17,488 bases of DNA from JASHVB01 sp049522565 (GTDB lineage: Bacteria; Pseudomonadota; Alphaproteobacteria; Acetobacterales; Acetobacteraceae), in the NCBI GenBank assembly GCA_049522565.1, contig JBEKNT010000113.1:1-17488 (forward strand), written 5' to 3'. This document shows, in pieces, positions 7,063 through 13,624 of this stretch. Both the position numbers and the translations under genes were made by a program. The first letter of the stretch is position 1; each line of letters starts with the position of its first letter. Below the pieces are notes generated by a model, which saw only the letters and a list, made by a program, of their open reading frames with translations, ran no database searches and was not told the DNA's origin.

Positions 7063-7104
7063 ATCATACTGACGCGCGGCGAAGCCGGGCTTGACCTAGA
7101 TCAT
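7063..7104 (-). promoter_or_regulatory. FNR/FixK-type box plus -10 element upstream of the proton ATPase
   Basis: Bases 7091-7104 read TTGAC-CTAG-ATCAT on the plus strand, which is ATGAT-CTAG-GTCAA toward the ATPase. This matches 8 of 10 defined positions of the FNR/FixK consensus TTGAT-N4-ATCAA. Downstream on the minus strand lies TATGAT (7068-7063), a 5-of-6 match to TATAAT. If transcription starts 7 nt past it, at about 7056, the box centre (7097.5) is at -41.5. That is the standard class II activator position of this family. The leader would be about 44 nt. The regulator itself is not in the window. Confidence 0.65.
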
Positions 7105-7155
7105 TGCAGGGGCGGCGCGGCCGGATCGAAAGCGGCGCGCAGAACTCACTTCGGA

Positions 7156-7286
7156 ATGGTGAGGAAACCATTGACCGATCGGGTGATCGGGCTGGCGATC
7201 GAGGGGCACCGCCACGCCAGCCCAGGCCTGTTGCTGAACTTCAAGTGCCGCGTCTGGTGGATGGTTTCCCTCGCACCGTGGTGCAG
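7156..7286 (+). pseudogene. Decayed GxxExxY-family protein gene (internal deletion and frameshift)
   Basis: The frame opening at ATG 7156 reads MVRKPLTDRVIGLAIEGHRH then ASPGLL, matching the usual N-terminus of GxxExxY proteins (a helix then VHRxLGPGLLE). Straight after GLL the sequence continues LLNF. With a one-base frame change at 7243-7245 it then reads VPRLVDGFPRTVVQ, which fits the C-terminal end of the same family (LLINF-x-VPRLVDGIRRVV). So the first quarter is joined to the last part at a shared GLL, with roughly 75-80 codons missing, and a base is lost near 7245. It cannot encode a working protein. The family assignment is from memory of its consensus. A dispersed repeat follows directly. 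Confidence 0.6.
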
Positions 7287-7307
7287 CCTCCGCCAACGCG
7301 GATCGCT

Positions 7308-7351
7308 CTCTCGCTCCGTGGTCACCGTGTTCTCCGCGCTTTCTCCGCGCT
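7308..7351. repeat. Dispersed-type repeat with tandem ttctccgcgct units
   Basis: The stretch ctctcgctccgtggtcaccg followed by tgttctccgcgctttctccgcgct resembles the accacgg-agacacgg type of intergenic repeat seen in many genomes. It ends with a perfect tandem of ttctccgcgct (7330-7340 and 7341-7351), then tgaaaaaacg. It lies directly after the GxxExxY remnant. It is non-coding; relatives elsewhere in the genome would be needed to confirm a family. Confidence 0.45.
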
Positions 7352-7610
7352 GAAAAAACGCAGCCGCGGGCCACCCCGGGCCGTCGCGTGTGGCTGTCAG
7401 GCCGGCCGGAAATCCCGTCGCCATGACCAAGGGGCTCGCCGATCAGGCGAACGTATCAGCACAGTTCGCAATAAGAGTGTTCCTTGATGTGACCCGCAAA
7501 GTCGTGGATGGCGCGCCGGAGCCGGCCGCCGGGCGCTTGCCCCGGGGGTCCGCCATGACCGGACGGACGACGCTGCGCGGCATGGTGACTGGTTTATTCC
7601 TCGGCGTACC
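7352..7610. other. Intergenic stretch without recognisable gene
   Basis: About 260 nt downstream of the minus-strand dehydrogenase and beyond the repeat. Open frames across it (for example plus strand from 7390) lack a ribosome-binding site and resemble no family known to me. A weak gggc-gctt-gccc hairpin near 7535-7546 could assist termination of the operon that ends at 7611. Confidence 0.4.
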
Positions 7611-8429
7611 CTAACCGCCCAAACGTGGTGGGCGCCGGTCTTGTGGCGTGTAGTCGATACTGACGAAGCCGCCGCCCTGATAGCGCTGCGCCACCGCATC
7701 CAGCGGGTTCGGCCGGCCCAGGATTTCCGCAGCGTAGTCCTCGGCATTCTGCGTCGGCCGGTAGCCTAGCCGCGCCGCCGCCGCGTTGTTCCAGTAGCTG
7801 CGCGTGTTGGCCGAGACACCCCAAACCGCAAGGTAGCCGATGTCGGGCACCGTGATGCAGCGGGTCATCAACTGAACCAGGTCGTCGTTGCCCAGCCAGG
7901 TGCTCAGATGCCGGAACTCGGTAGGCTGCTCGATCGCGGTGCCGATGCGTACGCAGATACCCTCGATGCCGTGCTTGTCCCAGTACATCCGGGTCATCGC
8001 CTCGCCCCAGACCTTGCTCAGGCCATACCAGCCGTCCGGACGCAGATCGCAGTCCAGGTCGAGCTTGTCTTCGACCCGGTGCATGCCGACGGCGTGGTTG
8101 GAACTGGCGAACACGATACGCCGCACCCGGTGGCGCCGCGCGCCTTCGTAGACCGCGTGCAAGGCCACCAGATTGTTCTCGATGATTTCGGGCAATGGCC
8201 GCTCGACGCTGGTGGCCGCCATGTGGATCAGCACGTCAACGCCGGATAGCAACCGGTCGACGAAGGCCGCATCACGCAGGTCGCCATGGCAGACTTCTTC
8301 GCCCGGCGCGAGCGGCGTCAGCGCGCGCCGGCCGCCGGCGGAACGCAAGCCGCCTCCCAGTTTGAGCAAGGCGGGACGCAGCACCTGGCCGATGTTCCCG
8401 CTCGCGCCTGACAACGCCACTTTGGTCAT
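7611..8429 (-). CDS. udh: Uronate dehydrogenase-like NAD-dependent epimerase/dehydratase (extended SDR)
   Basis: A 272-residue cytosolic short-chain dehydrogenase that closely resembles Agrobacterium-type uronate dehydrogenase, which oxidises D-galacturonate or D-glucuronate to the aldarolactone with NAD+. Visible are GASGNIG at 8-14, FASSNHAVG with Ser110, RPDGWYGLSK with Tyr135 and Lys139 (YxxxK), VRIGT at 160-164, FRHLSTW with Arg173, and VWGVSAN at 202-208. Each has a close counterpart in the characterised enzyme as I recall it, and the length is the same. The ATG at 8429 has GAGGAA about 6 nt upstream. It follows macB by 90 nt on the same strand and may be the last gene of that operon or have its own promoter. 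No other uronate-pathway gene is in the window, so another sugar-acid or nucleotide-sugar substrate remains possible. Confidence 0.78.
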   Translation of the reverse strand: MTKVALSGASGNIGQVLRPALLKLGGGLRSAGGRRALTPLAPGEEVCHGDLRDAAFVDRLLSGVDVLIHMAATSVERPLPEIIENNLVALHAVYEGARRHRVRRIVFASSNHAVGMHRVEDKLDLDCDLRPDGWYGLSKVWGEAMTRMYWDKHGIEGICVRIGTAIEQPTEFRHLSTWLGNDDLVQLMTRCITVPDIGYLAVWGVSANTRSYWNNAAAARLGYRPTQNAEDYAAEILGRPNPLDAVAQRYQGGGFVSIDYTPQDRRPPRLGG

Positions 8430-8519
8430 GCCTGTTCCTCCGCTAACGACGGGACGGGGGCAGCACCGTTCCGATTCACCCGAAGACCTGCGCCGATCGC
8501 GGCAAGCTGGCAAAGGTCG

Positions 8520-10661
8520 CTACTCGTAGCGCAGCGCTTCGATCGGATCGAGCCGCGCCGCCTTGCGGGCGGGATAGTAGCCGAAGAAGATTCCCACCGC
8601 GGCGGAAAACACGAAGCCGCCGGCAATCGCCATCGGCGAGATCGGCGCCAGCCAGCCGAAGACGAGCGACACCACCATGGAAAACGCCACGCCCATCACG
8701 ATACCGGCGATGCCGCCGCTCACGCTGATGAACACCGCTTCGGCGAGGAATTGCAGCAGCACATGCAGCCGTCGCGCCCCGATCGCCATGCGCAGGCCGA
8801 TCTCCCGCGTGCGCTCGGTGACCGAAACCAGAAGGATGTTCATGATACCAATGCCACCGACCAGCAGCGAGATCGACGCGACCGCGGCGAGAAGCGCCGC
8901 CATGACGCGACTGCTGCCTTCGGCCGCCTCGGCGATCTGGCTCAGGTTGCGCACCGCAAAGTCCGGGATGTCGCCCGGCCTGAGGCGATGGCGGCGCGAC
9001 AGCGTGTCGGTCACCTGTTTGATGGCCGGCTCGACGGCGGCCTGGCTTACCGCCTGGATGTAGATCTGATTGACGAACCCGGTCAGCCGCGATTGCAGCC
9101 CATAGGGATTGGGCGGCGGCAGATAGGCCCAGTTGATCGGCGTCTGTTGCTGGCTTGGCGCGGCCACGCCCAGCACCTTGCGCTCACCGGTGGCGAACGG
9201 GACCATGACGACGTCGTCCTGATCCGTCCCGTACGCCGTTTGTCCCTTGGCGGCCAGCAGCCCGATGACCCGCAGCGGCACGCCCTTCACCTGGACCAGG
9301 GCGCCGATCGGGTTCTCCGTCGCGCTGAACAACTGGCGATACACCGACTGCCCGAGCAATACGACGAGATCCGCCTTGGCATCGTCGTCCGGCGTGATCG
9401 GCCGCCCGGCCGCGATCGTCCAATTGGTGACCGGCGGATAATTGGGGCTGACGCCCTGAATGGTGGTGGTCCAGTTCTGGTTGCCGTATTGCACCTGGCC
9501 GGCCTGGCGAATCAGATAGCTCACGTTCGCGACCGCGGCGTCGTCGCGCCGGATGGCCTGAGCGTCGCCGACCGTGATGGTCGAGGCGCTGCCGAAACCG
9601 GCGCGTATGCCGCCGGTGCTGGTGGCACCGGGGACGACGACCAGCAGGTTGGTGCCAAGGCTCTCGATCTGCTTGCGTACCGCCTCGTTCGCGCCCTGGC
9701 CGATGGCGACCATCGCGATCAAGGCGGCGACGCCGATGAACACCCCCAGCATCGTCAGTACCGAGCGCATCCGGTTGCGGCCGATCGCCTGCATGGCGGC
9801 CGCCATGATCATCAGCCCGAAGGCCCAGAACGCGCCGGTCAGGCCGGTCGTGGCCGGCTTGGTTGGCGGCGTTTCGAAGAACGCGGCTTCGTGTGTCTGC
9901 GGCCTCGGCTGTGCCATCGGCGCCGGCTTCTCTGGCCGCACGTCGGAGATGATCTGCCCGTCGCGCATGGTGATCACCCGGTCGGTATAGGCCGCGATGT
10001 CCGCCTCATGGGTGACCACGATGATCGTGACGCCGTGTTCGCGGTTCAGCGACACCAGCGTCTGCATGATCTCGTGCGAGTTGCGCGTGTCGAGGTTGCC
10101 GGTCGGTTCATCGGCCAACAGCAGGCTGGGCGTGTTGATCAGTGCGCGGGCAATGGCCACGCGTTGCTGCTGGCCGCCGGAGAGCTGGCCCGGTGTGTTG
10201 CGCTCGCGGTCTGCGAGGCCAAGCAGGGCCAAGGCCGCGCGGGCCCTGGCGAGACGCGCCGCGCTGTGCACCGGCCCCGAGCTGGCATAGAACAGTGGCA
10301 GAGCGACGTTCTCGATCGCGCTGGTCCGAGCGAGCAAGTTGAAGCTTTGAAAGACGAAGCCGAGCCGCTCGCTGCGGATGCGCGCCAGTGCCGGTTCGTC
10401 CAGCCTGGCGACGTCGATGCCCTCAAAGAAGTATTTTCCCCCGGTTGGGCGGTCGAGGCAGCCGAGAATCGCCATCAGGGTCGATTTGCCCGAGCCGGAC
10501 GATCCCATGATGGCCAGGCATTCGCCGCGTTCCACCGTCAGGCTCACGCCGTTCAGCGCGCGGACATCGACGTCGCCCGCGTGATAGATCCGCGTGACGT
10601 TCTCGACGCGAATAGTGGCCACCGGCGATGACGTGGGGGGCATGCGGGGCGTCGGTGCCAT
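8520..10661 (-). CDS. macB: MacB-type ABC exporter (fused ATPase and permease)
   Basis: A 713-residue inner-membrane ABC transporter. With a MacA adaptor and an outer-membrane TolC-type channel, such proteins drive export from the periplasm across the outer membrane. The N-terminal ATPase has Walker A GSSGSGKST at 53-61, Q-loop Gln105, signature LSGGQQQRV at 160-168, Walker B LLLADE at 180-185 and His218. A Pro-rich linker (about 241-272) leads to TM1 (about 300-322), a large periplasmic domain, and TM2-4 (about 588-612, 641-669 and 676-695). It ends in the typical PARKAARLDPIEALRYE. It is longer than E. coli MacB (about 650 residues), partly because of the linker. The ATG at 10661 has only a weak ribosome-binding site; the alternative ATG at 10643 would remove six residues. 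It starts 25 nt after macA. No TolC homologue is in the window. Confidence 0.92.
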   Translation of the reverse strand: MAPTPRMPPTSSPVATIRVENVTRIYHAGDVDVRALNGVSLTVERGECLAIMGSSGSGKSTLMAILGCLDRPTGGKYFFEGIDVARLDEPALARIRSERLGFVFQSFNLLARTSAIENVALPLFYASSGPVHSAARLARARAALALLGLADRERNTPGQLSGGQQQRVAIARALINTPSLLLADEPTGNLDTRNSHEIMQTLVSLNREHGVTIIVVTHEADIAAYTDRVITMRDGQIISDVRPEKPAPMAQPRPQTHEAAFFETPPTKPATTGLTGAFWAFGLMIMAAAMQAIGRNRMRSVLTMLGVFIGVAALIAMVAIGQGANEAVRKQIESLGTNLLVVVPGATSTGGIRAGFGSASTITVGDAQAIRRDDAAVANVSYLIRQAGQVQYGNQNWTTTIQGVSPNYPPVTNWTIAAGRPITPDDDAKADLVVLLGQSVYRQLFSATENPIGALVQVKGVPLRVIGLLAAKGQTAYGTDQDDVVMVPFATGERKVLGVAAPSQQQTPINWAYLPPPNPYGLQSRLTGFVNQIYIQAVSQAAVEPAIKQVTDTLSRRHRLRPGDIPDFAVRNLSQIAEAAEGSSRVMAALLAAVASISLLVGGIGIMNILLVSVTERTREIGLRMAIGARRLHVLLQFLAEAVFISVSGGIAGIVMGVAFSMVVSLVFGWLAPISPMAIAGGFVFSAAVGIFFGYYPARKAARLDPIEALRYE

Positions 10662-10686
10662 GCGTCATTGCTCGAGGCGCTGGATG

Positions 10687-11916
10687 TCAGAGCCGTGGCG
10701 GCGGTACCGCGGCGCTGTCGGCGGCGCCGCGTTGCTCGGACACGATCACCGGATCGCCGGGCTTCACGTCACCTGACACCAGCTCGGTAACCGTGTCGTC
10801 GTCGAGGCCGAGCGTCACCGGAACCGAGACGGCACGTCCGTCGCGCAGCAGCCAGACACGCGTCTGGCCAGCTTCGCCGGCAGCAGCGCCCGGGCCACCC
10901 GGCGTGTAGCGCAGCGCCTGATCCGGTACGCGGATCACGTCGGTGCGCTGGTCGCTGATGATCTGGGTGGAGGCCGTCATTCCCGGCATCAGCGTCAGGT
11001 CGGTGTTGTCCACCCCGACCACCACATCGTAGGTCACCACGTTCTGCACCGATTGCGGCGACTGGCGTACCTGCACGACGGCACCCTGGAACAGCCGCTT
11101 GGGGAAGGCGTCCACGGTGAAGCTCGCCTTGTCGCCTTCCTTGGCGTTGCCGATGTCGCTCTCGCTGACATTGGTATCGACCTCCATCTTGGTGAGGTCG
11201 GTCGCGATCAGGAACAGCGTCGGCGTCTGGAATGTCGCGGCGACCGTCTGGCCCATGGTCACGTTGCGCGACACCACAGTGCCATCCACAGGCGACACGA
11301 TATTGGTGTAATCGAGGTTGACATTGGCGGCCTCCAACTCCGCCTGCCGCTGCTCTATCGTCGCCTCGTCGAGCGCCACTTGCGCCACCGCCTGGTCGTA
11401 GGCGCTCTTGGCGTTGTCGGCGACATCCTGGGACACGAACTGACGCTCGGCGAGCTTCGCATTCCGCTGGTAGTTGAGCTGGGCATAGACCAGGCTGGCC
11501 TTGTCCTTGTCCAACTGGGCCTTGGCAACGTCGAGGCTGGCCTTGTCCTGGTCAACGACGACCTGATAGGGGCGCGGGTCGATCTTGGCGCAGATCTGGT
11601 TCTGCTTCACCTGCGTGTTGTAGTCGCAATAGAGCTGCTGGATCACGCCGGAGACGTATGTCCCGACAATGATGGTGAGCACCGGGTTGACCGTCCCGGT
11701 TGCCGTCACCATGCGGGTGACGGCGCCGCGTGTCACCGGCGCCGTGGTGTAGTGCACCGGCGCTTCGCGGTGCGTTGCCCACCACGCGGCGCCCCCCGCC
11801 AATCCAAGCAACAGCACAGCCAGGCTGATCAGATACGGTCGCGCACGCTGGCGCTGTCCCGCCAGTGTCGACGGCGGGACAGGCATTGGCGCCAGGCGTG
11901 CAGCGACATCGTTCAC
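10687..11916 (-). CDS. macA: MacA-type periplasmic adaptor (HlyD/membrane-fusion family)
   Basis: A 409-residue membrane-fusion protein that would link MacB to an outer-membrane channel. One N-terminal anchor (about 28-47) is followed by the first half of the lipoyl domain, a coiled-coil hairpin (about 119-200: ASLDVAKAQLDKDKASL, then ATIEQRQAELEAANV), and the second lipoyl half with YTNIVSPVDGTVVSRNV at 203-219. Beta-barrel and membrane-proximal domains follow. Asp/Gln/Lys-rich helices match MacA rather than RND adaptors, and the adjacent macB confirms the pairing. The start is GTG at 11916, preceded by AGGGA at about 6 nt and lying only 2 nt after the stop codon of the nitroreductase gene, so translation is probably coupled. 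The C-terminal tail is Ala/Pro-rich. Confidence 0.9.
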   Translation of the reverse strand: MNDVAARLAPMPVPPSTLAGQRQRARPYLISLAVLLLGLAGGAAWWATHREAPVHYTTAPVTRGAVTRMVTATGTVNPVLTIIVGTYVSGVIQQLYCDYNTQVKQNQICAKIDPRPYQVVVDQDKASLDVAKAQLDKDKASLVYAQLNYQRNAKLAERQFVSQDVADNAKSAYDQAVAQVALDEATIEQRQAELEAANVNLDYTNIVSPVDGTVVSRNVTMGQTVAATFQTPTLFLIATDLTKMEVDTNVSESDIGNAKEGDKASFTVDAFPKRLFQGAVVQVRQSPQSVQNVVTYDVVVGVDNTDLTLMPGMTASTQIISDQRTDVIRVPDQALRYTPGGPGAAAGEAGQTRVWLLRDGRAVSVPVTLGLDDDTVTELVSGDVKPGDPVIVSEQRGAADSAAVPPPRL

Positions 11917-11918
11917 CG

Positions 11919-12578
11919 CTATCCCTTCGGATAGCCGACGGTCTGCGCGAAGTTGATGAACTGCGCTTCGTCCAGCTTCAAGCTGCGGGCCAGGCGATCG
12001 TGGTCGAACGAGTCGCGGAACACGCAGGCCAGTCCCTCCGAGGCGCAGTAGAGATAGACGTTCTGCCCGATGAACCCGGTGTCCGCGGCCCCCACCCGGC
12101 GCTGCTCTTCGCGCGATACGCCACTCATATGCTCGGCGTTGGCGACATAGACCAGCTCAAGCGGTGCGGTGGCAGCGAAGTCCTGCACGCCGGTCTGCGC
12201 GCGAACGTCCGCGGCGAGATGCGGCACCAGCCGGTGCGCGACCGGATCGTAGCGCCAGACACCGTCCGCCATGGCGGCGAAGATCTCGGTCTCGCGCGCA
12301 TGCCGCCAGGACGGCGCGGTGCGATCCGCGGTGGCCGGGCGGTTGATGCCATAGGCCGACCACAGCAGCTCGGACAACACCAGCGGCGGCAGGGCACGTG
12401 GTGCGAACGCCCGCATCGAGCGCCGCAGCTTCAGCGCCTGTGCCAGCGATGTGCCGAAATCGGCGCGCGGCGGCGGCAGTTCGATCGGTGCCAGGTCCTG
12501 CGCCGCAGCGAGGCTGGGCGCCAAGGCAACGCCGGCCGCTGCGAGGAGGCACAAATTGATTTCGCGTCGTGTGGTCAT
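11919..12578 (-). CDS. Exported SagB/ThcOx-like nitroreductase-family protein
   Basis: A 219-residue FMN-dependent oxidoreductase of the nitroreductase superfamily, closest to the small SagB/ThcOx-like group. Residues 1-26 look like an export signal (MTTRRE, then a hydrophobic core ending SLAAA before Gln27), so it probably acts in the periplasm. The FMN-binding start RRSMRAF is at 52-58. Further family landmarks are LLWSAYGINRP at 71-81, TGVQDFAATAPLELVYVAN (about 129-147), GFIGQNVYLYCASEGL at 168-183, and the end TVGYPKG. The ATG at 12578 follows AGGAG at 8 nt and overlaps the stop of the FAD-subunit gene (ATGA), implying translational coupling. A longer open frame continuing to 13193 is a shadow of that gene. 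No YcaO or precursor-peptide gene is near, so azoline oxidation is not supported. The substrate is unknown. Confidence 0.8.
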   Translation of the reverse strand: MTTRREINLCLLAAAGVALAPSLAAAQDLAPIELPPPRADFGTSLAQALKLRRSMRAFAPRALPPLVLSELLWSAYGINRPATADRTAPSWRHARETEIFAAMADGVWRYDPVAHRLVPHLAADVRAQTGVQDFAATAPLELVYVANAEHMSGVSREEQRRVGAADTGFIGQNVYLYCASEGLACVFRDSFDHDRLARSLKLDEAQFINFAQTVGYPKG

Positions 12579-13621
12579 CGCACAGTCTCCTGATTGGTTG
12601 CAGCCGCGGCTTGCAGTACGGCACGGCGTACCAGGGTTGCCAGGATCGGCAGCTTGTAGGCGTTGTGGCGCAGCGGCACGGCGCCGGCGATCGCCGCCTG
12701 GCCGGCCGCACGCGCCACCGTCGCGTCGATCATCTGGCCGGCCAGCGCCGCCTCGGCTTGCGCCGCGCGCCAGGGCACCGGTGCGGCGGCACCCAGCACA
12801 ATCGACGCGTGCCGACAGCGTCCGTCCGGCGCGCGATCCAGCACGATGGCGACGTCGGCGATCGACCAGTCGAACGATTTTTCCCCCTGCTTGAAGAAGA
12901 CCGACCGGGCGCTTGCCGGCACCGGCGGCAGCAGCACAGCCGTGAGCACTTCGCCGCCACGCAGATCGGTTTCGCGGGTGATGTCGGTGTCGGGTCCCAC
13001 CACGAATTTGTCGAACGGCATGCTGCGCGCGGCGCCCTGCGCATTCACCAATTCGACGCGCGCATCGAAGGCGGCCAGCGCGGTTGCCGCGGTGGACGGA
13101 TGGACGATCGCGCAGCCCGCCTGGCCGAACACCGCGTGGTATTGGTTCTCGCCGGTAAAGGCGAAGCAGTGGTTGCCGCCCTTGCGGGCACAACGATGGG
13201 CCGCGGAGCGAAAATACCAGCAGCGCGGCCGTTGCAGCAGGTTGCCGCCGAGCGTCGCCACGTGGCGGATCTGCGGACTGGCGGAACTTGCCGCCGCGTC
13301 CGCCAGCGCGGTGTAGCGCTGCCGCAGCATCGGATGCGTGGCAATCTGCTCCAGCGTCGCCAGCGCGCCGATGCGCATCCCGTCGCCATCCTCGGATATG
13401 CTATCGAGCCCGGGGATCTCGCGCAGGTTCACCAGGCGGGCAGGGCGCAGCACGCCTTCCTTCATCAGATCGAGCAAATCGATGCCGCCGGCCTTCATCA
13501 CCACACAATCCGGCGCCGCTGGCTGCGTCGGATCAGTGAGCATCGCCGCGGCGACGGTGCGTCCGGCGAGCGTTGCCGCCTCGGCGACCGATCGCGCGGA
13601 CTGCCATGCGAAGCGTTCCAT
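12575..13621 (-). CDS. FAD-binding subunit of a PaoABC-like molybdenum hydroxylase
   Basis: A 348-residue CoxM/PaoB-type subunit that passes electrons from the iron-sulfur subunit to FAD. The FAD-binding segments AGGIDLLDLMKEG at 44-56 and TLGGNLLQRPRC at 123-134 are clear, and a CO-dehydrogenase-flavoprotein-like C-terminal domain follows. Between them, Cys134, Cys144, Cys152 and Cys170 lie in a loop resembling the extra [4Fe-4S]-binding loop of E. coli PaoB and the 4-hydroxybenzoyl-CoA reductase beta subunit. The subunit has no signal peptide of its own and would be exported with the Tat-signalled small subunit. The ATG at 13621 has AGAGGAG at about 7 nt and starts 3 nt after the stop of the molybdenum subunit. 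The gene ends in an ATGA overlap with the nitroreductase gene. Confidence 0.9.
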   Translation of the reverse strand: MERFAWQSARSVAEAATLAGRTVAAAMLTDPTQPAAPDCVVMKAGGIDLLDLMKEGVLRPARLVNLREIPGLDSISEDGDGMRIGALATLEQIATHPMLRQRYTALADAAASSASPQIRHVATLGGNLLQRPRCWYFRSAAHRCARKGGNHCFAFTGENQYHAVFGQAGCAIVHPSTAATALAAFDARVELVNAQGAARSMPFDKFVVGPDTDITRETDLRGGEVLTAVLLPPVPASARSVFFKQGEKSFDWSIADVAIVLDRAPDGRCRHASIVLGAAAPVPWRAAQAEAALAGQMIDATVARAAGQAAIAGAVPLRHNAYKLPILATLVRRAVLQAAAATNQETVR

Positions 13622-13624
13622 CGC

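Noticed and set aside
7480..7496. A further FNR-like site at ttgatgtgacccg
   Set aside because: Only the left half (TTGAT) fits; the right half does not match TCAA.
7390..7614. A 74-codon plus-strand frame in the gap before the uronate dehydrogenase gene
   Set aside because: No ribosome-binding site, no family resemblance, and it overlaps the end of the opposite gene.
8751..10631. A 626-codon plus-strand frame antisense to macB
   Set aside because: No family resemblance, and it lies wholly inside macB, whose ABC motifs are complete.
11919..12578. RiPP azole-forming gene cluster suggested by the SagB/ThcOx-like protein
   Set aside because: No YcaO cyclodehydratase, precursor peptide or protease gene is near, and the protein carries an export signal.
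11919..13193. A 424-codon version of the nitroreductase gene
   Set aside because: The extra N-terminal 205 codons are out-of-phase sequence of the FAD subunit. The ATG at 12578 has a good ribosome-binding site and starts a signal peptide.
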